A stretch of 64,000 bases of DNA from Chrysaora quinquecirrha (GCA_014526335.1 JACTAT010000040.1:5381905-5445904), one strand, 5' to 3'. Shown: positions 43,319-54,501, numbered from the stretch's first letter. Notes: generated by a model from the sequence alone, not told the origin. Numbers and translations: made by a program.

Positions 43319-44080
43319 TCTAACTGCATGTGGCAGTTTTACGACACAACTAGGTTCAAACTGTAGCTATGTGGCAGTTTTAAAGGTTCAAACAGCATGT
43401 GGCATTTTTAAGGTTCCAATTGCATGTGGCAGTTTTACGGTACAACTGCGTCAACTAGGTTTAAACTATAGATATGTGGCAGTTTTATGGTACAACTGCG
43501 TCAACTAGGTCAAACTGTAGATATGTGGCAGTTTTTAAGGTTCCAATTGCATTAGGCAGTGTTGCGGAACAACTGCGTCAACTAGGCTCTAACTGTAGCT
43601 ATGTGGCAGTTTTAAGGTTCAAACAGCATGTGGCAGTTTAACGGTACAAATGGAGGTCAGACTGTAGCTGTGTGACAGTCTTAAGATCTTAAGGTTGAAA
43701 TTGTATGTGGTTGTTTTAAGGTTCTAAATGCTCGAGGCAGTTTTAAGATTCAAACTGCATGTGGCAGTTTTAAAGGTTCAAACTGCATGTGGCAGTTTTA
43801 CGGTACAACTGCGTCAACTAGGTTTAAACTGTAGATATGTGGCAGTTTTATGGTGCAACTGCGTCAACTAGGTCAAACTGTAGATATGTGGCAGTTTTTA
43901 AGGTTCGAATTGCATTTTGCAGTTTTACGGTACAACTGCGTCAACTAGGTTCAAACTTTAGCTATTTGACAGTCTTAAGGTTGAAATTATATGTGGTTGT
44001 TTTAAGGTTCTAAATGCAAGAGACAGTTTTCTGATTTAAACTGCATGTGGCAGTTTTTTCATTCACAAATAAGGTTCAAA
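43319..44080. repeat. degenerate ATGTGGCAGTTTTAAGGTTC array
   Basis: CATGTGGCAGTTTT modules are interleaved with GGTACAACTGCGTCAACTAG and AAACTGTAGATATGTGGC. About 25 modules of 27-50 bp are irregular in spacing. No gene. Confidence 0.85.
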
Positions 44081-44927
44081 CTGTATGTGTATGAGTGTAT
44101 GTTTCAGTTCAAACAACATCTGGCGGTTGGTCGAATCTTGGACGAGATAGTCCCTAGTTGATTTATTGGCGTATTGGCGTTGACGTATCAGTGGCAGTGT
44201 CTTGGCCCTTGGACCCAAAATCCATGGATCAGTTTTTTAGTGTAGCTTGGCTGAACCAGTACACCAAAGTCCTCATGGGTATCAGCCTTTTTAAATTTTA
44301 ATTTTCTTAGGAGTTGACGCTCAAAACCTGAGTTTGTTTTTGATGGCTTTTATGATGTTTGATTTCATTTGATTTTATTTGGCTTTTATGAGTTTTGACG
44401 CGCTATAGGTAAGTGACGGGGGGGGGGCTGGATCAGCCACTTTTTGGGTATTGATAAATGGAATTTAGTAAAATTTTGGGTCTGCTTTTTTAGCAAAATT
44501 GGTATAATTTTGGCTTGATTCCCAAACAATCCAGAGGTCTCATGACAAAGTACAAATTATAAACAAGAGAGTGTTTTGTTGGATTGCATAAATTGTCAGT
44601 TGAGCCTTATTAAAGGAGAAAATACTGAAACAGAGAGACAACGGAGATTGTTTGGTGCATTTTCGGGTATACAATTCCTAAAATATACATATTTTTGGGT
44701 TTTTTGAGGACCCCCCGCCATGTATCCATAGTGAGTCCCCCCTGGGATTCAGATTAAGGATCAGTTAGCCATTTAAGTTAATTTTTTTCATTTTAGTCAC
44801 GGGGGGTTCTCCCATAATATAGGTACCTTGGGATGTGGCAAGCTAGAGGGTATACTTTTTCGGACTTGTACAGTCTAGCCAAGGATATACATTTTTGCAT
44901 TATTGGTCTAGCCAGGGGTATCATGCA
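44081..44927. other. unassigned stretch
   Basis: Contains a G10-11 run near 44418. No gene, exon or clear repeat recognised. Confidence 0.4.
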
Positions 44928-44937
44928 GTATTTAACC

Positions 44938-45312
44938 CCCGGGGGGTACTTCATTGTTCAAATGACAAGACGTGCCGCCTAGTTTTTCCTAACCCACCCA
45001 TGTCTACTGATAAATTCTGTTTCTCGTGGTTCCCATGTATAGAATAAACAACGAAATTTTTTACCCATTTGTACCAATATCTCAAATGTTTGAACCCAAT
45101 TTAACGCCTGAGGCAACTTTAAATGCGTCGAAAAGTCATTTGCGCTGAATAATAAAACGCACTTTTTATCAGGCTTTTCAAAGCAATGCATGTCTAAAAT
45201 GGTATATATGTTTTACTACCCATGTGTTATGTAGAGAAATTGGCGCTGAAAAAAGTTACCCATTTGGGCGGCACGTCTAGTATAACGAACAATGGAAGTA
45301 CCCCTCCCTTGG
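44938..45312. mobile_element. element E: 375-bp inverted-repeat element with 9-10-bp duplication
   Basis: The left end CCCGGGGGGTACTTCATTG mirrors a right end whose inverse reads CCAAGGGAGGGGTACTTCC; both continue to AGACGTGCCGCC. GTATTTAACC flanks both sides (44928-44937, 45313-45322). Non-coding. Confidence 0.78.
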
Positions 45313-45631
45313 GTATTTAACCATCTTGCGGTCACGTTTTCATCTCTTATTAGCCTTGAAAAGTAAGCACTTCCAAGATAATAAAAGAGCAATGAAACTA
45401 GTAAATGAAATGTAACAATGAAACTGATATAAGAAACAAGTCGATCTTGAAATTTCCCACTTAAGACCAACAATTTCAAGCGTAGCCTTGGGTGCCATTA
45501 TCTCTTGAAAGTTAGTCTCGCCTACGGTACAATTTGGAATATGCTGGCGGCAGATCCCTACTCAAAATTTCTATGCCCCCCGCTATTCAGTACTGGCCCG
45601 GCCCAGATGATTACTTTCCTGGGGTTTTAGT

Positions 45632-46090
45632 TTCAATTTCAATTTATTTTCAATTTCATTAATACATCACCCTCAGGGGGTCTGGTATTTTACAATTTAA
45701 ACGTACTTAACTAACAAATAAAGTTATTTAAGATACGAATTACAAAATTGCAAAATACAGAGTAGAAATGACTATCATAGGTAACTTAAGACAACATACT
45801 CGCATTTAATTCAAGCTTACATACTATTTCTGACTAATACATGTAGATCATTATTAATATATCATATATTATATTTTAAAAGCAATCATATATCTATAAC
45901 TAAGCATTAACTTGAAAATACTGTTCTTTTTTCTCTTTCTAACTGTGATAAATATACAAACTCAGCTAAGTATGCTATCTTTTGTTTATTTTCGGAATTC
46001 AAAATTGTTTTAAATATGTCTATCTTTTCTGTCTCAGATAAAGATTCTAAGTTACCTTTTTTTAAATTTATCTTTGAGAGGATTTATTTA
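45632..46090 (-). mobile_element. 3' fragment of a second LINE (ORF2 tail plus 3' UTR)
   Basis: On the minus strand a short frame reads NLESLSETEKIDIFKTILNS...QLEREKRTVFSS, ending with a TAA near 45910. Its style is like the C-terminal tail of cnidarian LINE ORF2 proteins. Downstream is AT-rich sequence ending in TTGAAATTGAAA units near 45632-45665, resembling a LINE tail. Similarity is by eye only. Confidence 0.45.
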
Positions 46091-46099
46091 AATTTATCT

Positions 46100-46553
46100 T
46101 AGTTGCGCTTTCTTGGGTTGTTTAATTAATCGAGGACGAGGTCTAAATCCCTTGACAATGACACACCCTTCATGATTCCAGTCTTCATGGCCACGTGACC
46201 TTTATGACTTTTGTCTGCCTCTGTCTGTAATGTACTTCCCCTTTTTGCTCATTTCGTTTCCTTTTCGTTTTGAGGATGAAGTTTCTGTCTGATGTTTTAA
46301 GGTTTGTGTTTTCAGTTTTCCAGTTTTATTTTATAAATAATCATAATTCCTGAGGATACTGGGCTTGTTTTAGATCTTGAATATTTTCATGCATGTTTAG
46401 CAGGATCAGAATAGCAAAGATCGGAAATCACAAGTTGTTAGATTGAACTTGTCTAGGCCCATTGAAGGTGAAGGTGAAATAGTGTTGTAGCGCCAGTCGC
46501 TAGGATCTCAGTAGTAGGTTAACTAATCGAGACCTCTACCCTGGCTATGAAAC
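46100..46553. other. unassigned stretch
   Basis: No gene or clear repeat recognised before the MITE at 46556. Confidence 0.4.
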
Positions 46554-46555
46554 TA

Positions 46556-46949
46556 CACACTTTTTTTTTATAAGAATACCTTATTTTTTGCCGAGCCTCG
46601 ATTATTCTTAAGCTTGTTCGATTTTGAGCCTGAAAATATTCTTAAATTATTCTTAATCCTCAATGTTGTTAATTGGCCTGGAGATCAAGAGAAATAAGTC
46701 AAATCTTTGCCATTTGTTATTTTATTAATAAAAAGAGTTGCTGTATCAAAGAGTCAGACACGATGTATGCATTTCAAAACAAATACAGTTGCCTGACAAT
46801 CACACTTATTGTGCAGTGTAAAAAACGCAGAGAAATAAAAATGATCCTCGTCAAGCTTGAGCCTCAGATAATTCTTAAATAATTCTTAAATTTCAGCAAT
46901 TTTGAGCCTGAATATTCTTATAGACTGTATTTGTATAAAAAAAAGTGTG
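46556..46949. mobile_element. 394-bp MITE, ATAAGAATA-type terminus, TA duplication
   Basis: The left end CACACTTTTTTTTTATAAGA/ATA and right end (inverse) CACACTTTTTTTTATACAAA are flanked by TA (46554-46555, 46950-46951). The interior has several ATTCTTAA motifs (inverse TTAAGAAT) at about 46607, 46633, 46644, 46870 and 46882, plus TTTTGAGCCTGAA twice. The right terminus has decayed, with ATTCTTATAGA further inside. No ORF. Confidence 0.75.
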
Positions 46950-46951
46950 TA

Positions 46952-47076
46952 CCGTAGGCTCGAACCCTGACCACACTGAGCACCTGACCTGACACCAAAC
47001 TGTCAAGTCAGCTAAATTACATGTCGAAGCCACACAGCCCAACATGAAAATGACATCATTTTTAACAAATCGCAAT
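46952..47076 (-). other. possible tRNA-derived SINE remnant
   Basis: The minus strand reads GGGTTCGAGCC (inverse of about 46957-46968), a good RNA polymerase III B box. A poly-A-like run sits on the + strand at 47077-47105. The A box is not clear, so this is a weak call. Confidence 0.3.
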
Positions 47077-47105
47077 TGTTGGAAAAAAAAATAAAAAAAA
47101 AAAAA

Positions 47106-48663
47106 TTTTGGAGAATCTACATGAGGAACCCCAATTTTTTTTCACATTTCACCTCACCTTTCTTGGGGCGTAGATTTCGAAAATTGCGTCCAAAGTATCC
47201 CCTGGTATACGTAAATAGACATTACTGGCATTTTAATACCGATCAGGAGTAATATTTACAGAAGCAATTTTTCTGTTTTCATCCCAATTGGGCTTCTGTC
47301 ATCCCAATAGGTTTATACATTTTATTGATTAACATCCCAAAATCCCAAGTAATTTATTGACCGGCTTGCTATGATACGTGACCATCTAATACAATCATGG
47401 AAAGCAAAGCAAGTGTGTTTACAACTTTTAACGTGCGATTCCTACCCTGGACTGAAGGACCCCAAGCACAAATGGTGCAGTGCTAACCATTTTACGACAA
47501 CTGCATTGACCAAGCAATCATTTAATAAAGGCTTTATTATACTGTATGGTCTTAAAAACAATATTGAATATTTTCGAACTTTACTGGAGAAGGTTTACAT
47601 TTTGAAAAAAATTAAAATTTTGAAAAAATTCAAAAAGAAAGGCTTTAGTGCACTCTGGTGCCAAAACTTTTATAACTGTTGAATTTTGCAGCATGAAATT
47701 GATGTCAATGAAACCTTTCCAATCTTTTAACTTAACCAAGGGGATCATGTGTCTTAACTTTAACTAGCCCTGGTACCCGTCCATGCCGGGTCGAAATTTG
47801 TTCAACTTTCCTTTTATAGAGTGGAGACTTTTCTTTGTTACAATTCATTCACATGTTTAATTTGACGTATCAATTGTTTCTCGGATCAATCGGCCTTTGT
47901 TTAGCCGAATCATACAACTAATAAGTATAATGCTGATTAATTTGACGTCAACATTGCTTCAAGAAATGGTAATCCCATGGCATTTTATTTCAACTCTAAT
48001 ACCTATTATTTAATTCTTTTAATTATTTAATTATTTAATTATTTACCGTTTTTGAAATTTTTTTGCCGAGGACACTCTCCGGAAAATGCCGATTACAAAG
48101 ATATCTTTTGTTTTGCAGTCTGTGGAGTGGTTCTTGAGTTATAAGCGAACATACATACATACATACATACAAACAGTTCTGTTTTATATATATAGATATT
48201 TTGATCGGGCATAAAATTTGAGAAGACATTAGAACAGTTTCCGTGAAAAGGCTAGGTTGCTCATTATGGGACAGGTTAGGGAGCCAGTGAACCTCCCAGA
48301 GAAATTTTAGGATGCTATATAGCATTCGTCTTATCAAAATCCCAAATTTTCCTGTTAAAGGTGGGTACGGGTGGACATCTGATATTAATTGTGCCACTAA
48401 GTATGCTGTAATGACAAAGCAGATCAAGTGAAGGACCTCTTTTTCATGCGAGGAAGTTCAGCTGGTCAGTGAAAATAAGGTCTATGCACAACTTGCCGTT
48501 TCCATTGAAGTGATTAGGCTCTGAAATTAGTTGATTCAGGTCAAGGCTTGACGTAAGAGGCTCTGAAAGCATAGTCAACTGCATCATCTGATTTCATATG
48601 AGCAACTGCACTTCCAAACATTATCCAAAAAGCCTAACATTTCTTTTTTGCTTATCTATTCAG
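47106..48663. other. unassigned stretch upstream of the NLR-3 HEPN exon
   Basis: Contains a (CATA)n microsatellite at about 48148-48170 followed by TATATATATAGAT, a combination often found at retroelement 3' ends. A 103-codon frame at 47371-47682 resembles nothing I know. It ends at the acceptor TGCTTATCTATTCAG (48663). Confidence 0.4.
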
Positions 48664-49291
48664 GGATGGAGAAGTTGGTCTTAACCGAGGAACAGGAAAA
48701 CTTTGTTAAGATTTCAAAGATCATGTGTTGCCAACGAAATTAAGGCAATATTTTAAAGACAAATGGGATGCAAAGTATCCTAAATGGGATGATACATCCA
48801 AAAGCAGTCAGTTTCTTGTGAGTCTTATTTCATCAAACGTGAAAAAAATCCACATAATAAGAGAAATGTGGACTATCTTAAAACCAATGGCGACACAAGT
48901 GACTGGGATCCGTCACTGCTGTTTTTTGTTCTGCTGTATTCAGGTTTACAGCTAATTAGGCCTTGTCGTAATAAAGCCCAGAGAAACATTCCTTTATTTG
49001 ACAGCGAAGTCATAGACATACTGAGGGAGATTCGAAATGGCTGCTTTGCTCATCTTAAAGATATGTCACTTCCGTCAGTCGAGTTTCAGACAGTTGTTGG
49101 GGACCTGAATACTGTGTGTACATTGTTTGGACCCGACTGCAAACACGAAGTAGATGAAATTGTTCAATCGAAAGTTCATACACAATTGAGTGAGCAACTG
49201 GTGAAGCAGCTAGAAACTGAAGAACGAAGAAATAAAGAATTTAATAAATGGCTTCAAGAAAGAATTGAAGCTATAGAGAATGAGTTGATAG
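48664..49291 (+). pseudogene. NLR-3: DZIP3-like HEPN exon, frameshifted
   Basis: After acceptor CTATTCAG the exon opens GG ATG GAG AAG (MEKLVLTEEQENFVK). The frame breaks near 48705-48715, resumes as KDHVLPTKLRQYFKDKWDAK, breaks again at the A-run near 48843, and resumes as DWDPSLLFFVLLYSGLQLI, then EVIDILREIRNGCFAH, the HEPN-like helix pair with its R-x3-6-H-type motif (RNGCFAH). A Glu/Lys-rich coiled stretch (EQLVKQLETEERRNKEFNKW) precedes donor GGTATGT. This HEPN form (as in DZIP3/hRUL138) is the N-terminal domain of many anthozoan NACHT proteins. Two frameshifts suggest a dead gene. Confidence 0.78.
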
Positions 49292-49527
49292 GTATGTACA
49301 AGTTCCACTTATGTTTTCTGTTTGAAGGCTTCAATGTCCTTCTTAATTTACCAGCCATACTCTTAGGTAATGTTTTGTTTGATATTTTCAAGGATTCACA
49401 AGAAACATATTTACTTAAGCATTACATTACACACTCCTCTTCCGAAAGTATCCGGACGAGTGAACAAAATGGCCACCTACGGTTGTCAAAGGGCCAATTT
49501 TATGGGGATGGTATAATTTAAGATTCA

Positions 49528-49685
49528 TAGATCCAAGATTCAAGATCCAAGATCCGAGAAATTAAGATCCGAGATATTAAGATCCGAGATATTAAGATCC
49601 GAGATATTAAGATCCAAGAAATTAAGATCCGAGAAATTAAGATCCGAGAAATTAAGATCCAAGAAATTAAGATCCGAGATATTAA
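49528..49685. repeat. 15-bp minisatellite GATCCGAGAAATTAA, left arm of element C
   Basis: About ten GATCCGAGAAATTAA / GATCCGAGATATTAA units of 15 bp. The inverse array is at 50217-50405. Confidence 0.92.
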
Positions 49686-49805
49686 TGACCAAAATAGGTT
49701 TCTGGGTGAAAATGGGGCTGTCTGTTTTGCATCAGCAAAATGCAGCAACAATATCTACCTATATATTCTGTTCATCACATCAAGAAAATCACCGAATTTC
49801 TCCAG

Positions 49806-49880
49806 CACTACAGTAGCTCAGTGGTGTAGTACGCGTGACGTGAATCATATGGTCCCTAGATCGATCCACGGTACCACCTT
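49806..49880 (+). other. tRNA-like (SINE) promoter segment in element C
   Basis: TAGCTCAGTGGTGTAG is a good polymerase III A box, and GATCGATCCAC about 50 bp on is a fair B box. No intact cloverleaf is claimed; it is probably a tRNA-derived SINE head or decayed tRNA copy. Confidence 0.45.
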
Positions 49881-49997
49881 CTGTTTTAGTTTATTAGTTT
49901 TAGTTTTTGAAAAATTTTTCTCCAATGAGCACTTCGTGATTGTTTTCGCGTGAAAATTAATAAAAAAATACAGAATATTTCATGATAATTTTAGTCT

Positions 49998-50075
49998 TGT
50001 TTGTTTTCTATTTTTAAACAATTCTCAAATTTGGCCGCCAAATTTGAGAATTGTTTAAAAATAGAAAACAAACAA
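49998..50075. repeat. palindrome with ~38-bp arms in the core of element C
   Basis: TTTTTAAACAATTCTCAAAT/TTGGC is mirrored across one base by GCCAAATTTGAGAATTGTTT. A further copy of AAACAATTCTCAAATTTGGC at 50163 is followed by GGTTTATAC...GTATAAACC. Confidence 0.85.
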
Positions 50076-50216
50076 ATTTAAGCTAAAAATACAGTGACTT
50101 CATGATGTCTTTTCCATAGGCCTAAGTTATAAGTATCATTTTAGTTTTGTTTTTTTCTATGTTAAACAATTCTCAAATTTGGCGGTTTATACTAGTATGT
50201 ATAAACCGCCAAATAT

Positions 50217-50405
50217 TGGATCTTAATTTCTGGGATCTTAATTTCTCGGATCTTAATTTCTCGGATTTCTCGGATCTTAATTTCTCGGATCTTAATTTCT
50301 GGGATCTTAATTTCTCGGATCTTAATTTCTCGGATCTTAGTTTCTCGGATCTTAATTTCTCGGATCTTAATTTCTCGGATCTTGGATCTTGGATCTTGAA
50401 TCTTA
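50217..50405. repeat. 15-bp minisatellite TTAATTTCTCGGATC, right arm of element C
   Basis: Inverse of the 49528-49685 array, about eleven units plus GGATCTT steps near the terminus. Confidence 0.92.
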
Positions 50406-50548
50406 AATTATACCATCCCAATTTTATGACAATGTACAGAACCCCACGGCCTGCTTGTAAATGAAACTGGGCATGAAAATGATCTCCATTTCAAAGAGTT
50501 TTATCCTTCAGTCTATCTCTTCAGATTAAGTGTATCTACTGCATACAG

Positions 50549-50681
50549 CATATTCACCATAAGTGGGCTACCACAATTGTTACAATTGCCTTGACTGGGA
50601 TTCGAACCAGTGACCTTCTGGACAACAAGCCAATCCCTGTCAAGGCAATTGTAACAATTGTGGTGCCCACTTATGATGAAT
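50549..50681. repeat. inverted repeat enclosing a tRNA-like B box
   Basis: ATTCACCATAAGTGGGCTAC through CAATTGCCTTGAC (50550-50594) mirrors GTCAAGGCAATTGTAACAAT through CTTATGATGAAT (50639-50681). The loop contains GGGATTCGAACCAGTGACC, the inverse of GGTTCGAATCCC, a perfect polymerase III B box on the minus strand. It may be a tRNA-derived SINE that folded or inserted head to head. Confidence 0.7.
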
Positions 50682-50812
50682 ATTTATCATGTGTCAGCAT
50701 ATGTTCAGTTTACTGCATATAGCAAATGGAAAAGCTTGAATTTTCAGAGTTTGTTTTGGTTTTGGGTTTCTTTGGTTTACTTTTCTAATGTTAGATACAT
50801 TTCTAATGTTAG

Positions 50813-50875
50813 ATTTGACAACAAGTGTTGAAGTTATTGAAGAAAGACAGAGAAGTGCTGATGAAACTGTTCTCG
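50813..50875 (+). CDS. NLR-3 small second exon (phase 1-1)
   Basis: A 63-bp exon lies between acceptor TTTCTAATGTTAG and donor GTAAGTCTG. Spliced to the HEPN exon (ATA G|AT TTG) it reads DLTTSVEVIEERQRSADETV. It leaves phase 1, which suits a NACHT exon starting GT AAA as in NLR-2. No NACHT exon follows in this window, so the gene is incomplete here. Confidence 0.6.
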
Positions 50876-51994
50876 GTAAGTCTGTTAATATATAAATGAA
50901 AGAGTTCCATGTTTGTGATAAAATGTATATTACTCAGTCATTCAAGAACGCCACGTTTATTACAAATATACAAATTCACGGCTCTTTAAATTTACATAAC
51001 TTTCTATGATTTAAAACTCAATAGTTAATAATACCTTTCATATTTCGGAAACAAAAATTGATGTGAAAGAAATAAAAACAGCAGTAGAAGATGACTATTT
51101 TATGGAGAACTTCAAGAAAATGAAAGTCAATTTTTTTCAATTGGGTCAAAGTTTAACTACCCCCAGCTAATGGAAAGTCTAATACTAAAACTAAAGCTAA
51201 TGGAAAGTATGAGCTGTTTACATGAAGAAAATAGTCTCGGCTAACCGAGTCAATTTTTGTGATTGGGATCCTGGCCATCCTATCTAACCCATATTATATT
51301 TTTGTTTTGCGTTTTTTATGGAAATTTGAAATAAGCCTGGCTAACCGAGAATATTTTCAGCTAACAGACAGACAAATGAGATCTCGGCATGCCGAGACTA
51401 TTTTTCCCTAAATAACGCAATCTGAAATTAAGCTCGGCATGATGGGACTAAATTGTCTGCATTGTGCATGCAGGGATCTTACCATATTCACGCTGTCAAG
51501 GAAAACTGGCGGCGGATGCTTATTTCTCCGGATCCTCATGAGAAGCGAGAATGTCGTTTGTTTCTTCTTAACTAGAACTACGTGAAAAAATTTTCGCACC
51601 AACATAAGCCCGCCAAGGTTGGTGGTAATAAGATTTGAGTAAAACACCATCGTAAGAACTACTAAAACATGAATCATAATCAAGCAAGAACTACAAGTAT
51701 CAAGCACATGTTAGAACTAAAAAATAATTAACTAATTAACATAACAAACGAAACGCAGCAAGTGTAAGGAATGTCAAACCGGAAGTATCAATCAAGATAA
51801 GAAACATGAGTCACATACTGTCGTACTCGTTTTAATGAGTTCCAAGCAACTTGATGAATGAATGAATGAATATGAATATGAATATTAAAGAATGATATAA
51901 TCTGCTATCAACTTGTGTCCTTTATAATTGTGGCCTTAAAATTGAAAACTAAGATTACGTTAAAAGTTAGTTAAAATAAAGTACTTATGCAAAA
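50876..51994. other. intron/intergenic; repeat copy and small MITE
   Basis: 50895-51010 is a copy of the interspersed repeat also seen at 15446 and 16008 (GAGTTCCATGTTTGTGATAA). 51220-51404 is the small inverted-repeat element listed separately. A (GAAT)n tract lies at about 51854-51880. No gene recognised. Confidence 0.5.
51220..51404. mobile_element. ~185-bp inverted-repeat MITE with CTCGGC palindromic ends
   Basis: AAAATAGTCTCGGCTAACCG at the left mirrors TCTCGGCATGCCGAGACTATTTT at the right. Each end is itself palindromic (CTCGGYTAACCGAG; TCTCGGCATGCCGAGA at 51382-51397). CTGGCTAACCGAG occurs again in the middle. No target duplication was recognised. Confidence 0.55.
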
Positions 51995-52261
51995 TCTGTA
52001 TATACTAAAATGGGAGTAGTCATGGAAACCGATTTTGTCTTAGCAGTTGCGCCCAAGTGGCCAGTGGCACGGCTTTTCCTCTTTTTCCCTGCTCTGCCGA
52101 CCGTGGGGTAGGCGTGTCATCACCCTTTCGTTTTTTGGGAACTGCCCTCGCTTCTGGGGTAATTGGGGCTAACCCTCCTTTGAAGTGCGTCATTGGTGCC
52201 TGTTTTAACCATTGTCCGATTGTTTTCTGTAGGAGGATTATCACTGAATCGCAACAAGGCA

Positions 52262-52336
52262 CTGTGGCACGGTCGGTAAAGCGGCGTGTTTCGTGAGCTG
52301 AGATGCAGAGTTGGGAGTTCGACTCCCTCCAGGGGC
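52262..52336 (+). other. tRNA-like segment 1 of Helitron unit 1
   Basis: TGGCACGGTCGGTAAAGCGG resembles a polymerase III A box, and GAGTTCGACTCCC (52315-52327) is a B box 50 bp later. The same module is in units 2 and 4. It is a repeat-borne tRNA relic, not a confident functional tRNA. Confidence 0.5.
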
Positions 52337-52535
52337 AAATCTTTTCCTTTCGAATTTTTTTATTTCTGTTATTTTCGTGTTGGAAATGTTTTCCCAAGGC
52401 CGAGGAGACGTCTGGCAACTGAAATTTGCTTTCCTTGTAATTTTTAAGTTCGTTAGACATATTTTTTTTACGTGTTTTGTTTTCACCGTCCTTGAATATT
52501 AGGACCACTAGGAGATTATCCTCCGCTAAGCATTA

Positions 52536-52605
52536 CGGCTGTGTAGCCGAGTGGTTAAGTGCTCGCCGGCTACCCAGAATGTTGGAGTTCAAAACCCCTC
52601 AAGGG
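52536..52605 (+). other. tRNA-like segment 2 of Helitron unit 1
   Basis: TAGCCGAGTGGTTAAGTGC is a Leu/Ser-type A box, and GGAGTTCAAAACCCC (52584-52598) a B box. It recurs in units 2 and 4. Confidence 0.5.
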
Positions 52606-53639
52606 AAAATTTTTGGTGTTTTTGTTTTTGTGATTTAAAAAGTTAACAATTCTTTTCAATGTCTTAAAGCCACTATGACAAAACTAGAATGCTTTTTGGA
52701 ATTACTCAAATCTTTAGATCTATTTTTCTCATATCTTTTCAATTATAAATTTATTTTCAATTCATGTCTCGACACTAACTTTCCTTTCCATTTGGTTTTT
52801 ATTTTAATTTCAATTTCATCTTCGATTTTCATTTAAAGTTTTATTGCAGTTGAAGAAATTTGAATAATATTAAAATTTATTTCAAATTAAAAGACTAATT
52901 TCACTTTTGTTAATGCTAACATTAAGGCCAAAACTCTTAAGTACCAAATCAACGGGGGCTCCTAATCGACGAGGGGCTGGGAATTTCTTTTTAAATTTTA
53001 ATAAACAGAGGGGTCCTTATAAGGTCCGGAGTTGGGGGAAAATTAATAAAAGTAGTTTCATCCTTTCACAAGTGAAATTGTTTCTTCAAAAATTAATAAA
53101 TGGGGGTCCTAATAAGGTCTGGAGGGTGGAGGAAAACCTTTCCATTTGGTTTTTATTTCAATTCTAATTTCATCTTCGATTTTCATTTAAAGTTTTATTG
53201 CAGTTGAAGAAATTAGAATAATATTAAAATTTATTTCAAATTAAAGACTAATTTCACTTTTGCTAATACTAACATTAAGGCCAAAACTCTTAAGTACCAA
53301 ATCAACGGGGGCTCCTAATCGATGAGGGGCTAAGAATTTCTTTTTTAATTTTAATAAACAGAGGGGTCCTTGTAAGGTCCGGAGTTGGGGGAAAATTAAT
53401 AAACGTAGTTTCATCCTTTCACAAATGAAATTGTTTCTTCAAAAATTAATAAATGGGGGTCCTTATAAGGTTTGGAGGGTGAAGGAAAAACTCAAAAATA
53501 ATAAACCGGGGTAGGCTTATTTGGCACCTAAGAGTATGGGAGATGAATTAAGATGATGATAAAGTTTGACATTGGCATTATTGCATGTGGCAATAAAGAA
53601 GAACCTAAACATTAATTTTAGGGTTCAACATTATTTCAC

Positions 53640-54110
53640 ATTTACATCAAGATTACCATAAAGGTTCAGATTAAGACTCATTTGAAAATGAACTTCAAGT
53701 GTAAGTTCAAAAATTAAAGACTAATACTTAGACCAAGACTAACACAAAGACTAACACTAATATTAAGAAGGAGTTCAAGATTACTTTAAGTTTAAGTTCA
53801 AAAATTAAAGACTAATACTTAGACCAAGACTAACAAAGACTAACACTATTATTAAGACGAGGTTCAAGATTAACTAAGACTAAGATTAAGAGTAAGCTTA
53901 ACATGAAGATTAATATTAGAATTATGATTCAGATTTAGATTCACATTTAGATTCAGATACAGATTTAAATTAAGATTAAGATTAACATTTAGATTAACAT
54001 TAAGGTTAACATTCCAATTCAGGTAGAAGTTAAGATTAAGATTCCATTTAACTTGAAGACTAAGATTAAGACTAGACTAACATATCAAGATTTAGATTAA
54101 CAGAAAATAT
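53640..54110. repeat. degenerate hexamer field AAGATT/TTAGAT/TTAACA
   Basis: AGATTAAGATT and TTAGATTCAGA-type hexamers in long degenerate runs. Similar fields lie at 55780-56510 and 60460-60800 in the other units. Confidence 0.8.
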
Positions 54111-54501
54111 AGCCACCTCAATGCACTGTGTCTTTTAGGTTGAAGCTCTTATTGACGGAGTTCATCCGAGGCGGTGGTCCTCATGAGGCGGTGGTCCTCA
54201 CGAGGCGGTGGTCTTAGACGGGCAAGAGCTAGTCTCTGTATATACTAAAATGGGAGTAGTCATGGAAACCGATTTTGTCTTAGCAGTTGCGCCCAAGTGG
54301 CCAGTGGCACGGCTTTCCCTCTTTTTCGCTGCTCTGCCGACCGTGGGGTAGGCGTGTCATCACCCTTTGGTTTTTGCGAACTGCCTTCGCTTCTGGGGTA
54401 ATTGGGGCTAACCCTTCTTTGAAGTGCGTCATTGGTGCCTGTTTTCACCATTGTCCGATTGTTTTCTGTAGGAGGATTATCACTGAATCGCAACAACGCA
54501 C

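Larger units (their letters stand above)
49505..50419. mobile_element. element C: 915-bp Foldback-like element with minisatellite arms
   Basis: Termini GGGATGGTATAATTTAAGAT at 49505 and its inverse ending at 50419 are flanked by a perfect 9-bp AATTTTATG (49496-49504, 50420-50428). Inside the termini are opposed GATCCGAGAAATTAA minisatellites, then a core with a tRNA-like segment and a 38-bp-arm palindrome. It is inserted in the NLR-3 intron, just after the HEPN exon. No ORF. Confidence 0.88.
51995..54232 (+). mobile_element. Helitron-like unit 1 (2238 bp)
   Basis: It starts A|TCTGTATATACTAAAATGG and ends GGGCAAGAGCTAG. 5' TC, 3' CTAG and an A before the start are Helitron hallmarks. It contains two tRNA-like segments (52262-52336, 52536-52605), a ~357-bp tandem duplication (about 52785-53140 and 53141-53500) and a degenerate AAGATTAAGATT hexamer field (53640-54110). 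No Rep/helicase gene. A strong 3' hairpin is not obvious. Confidence 0.7.
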
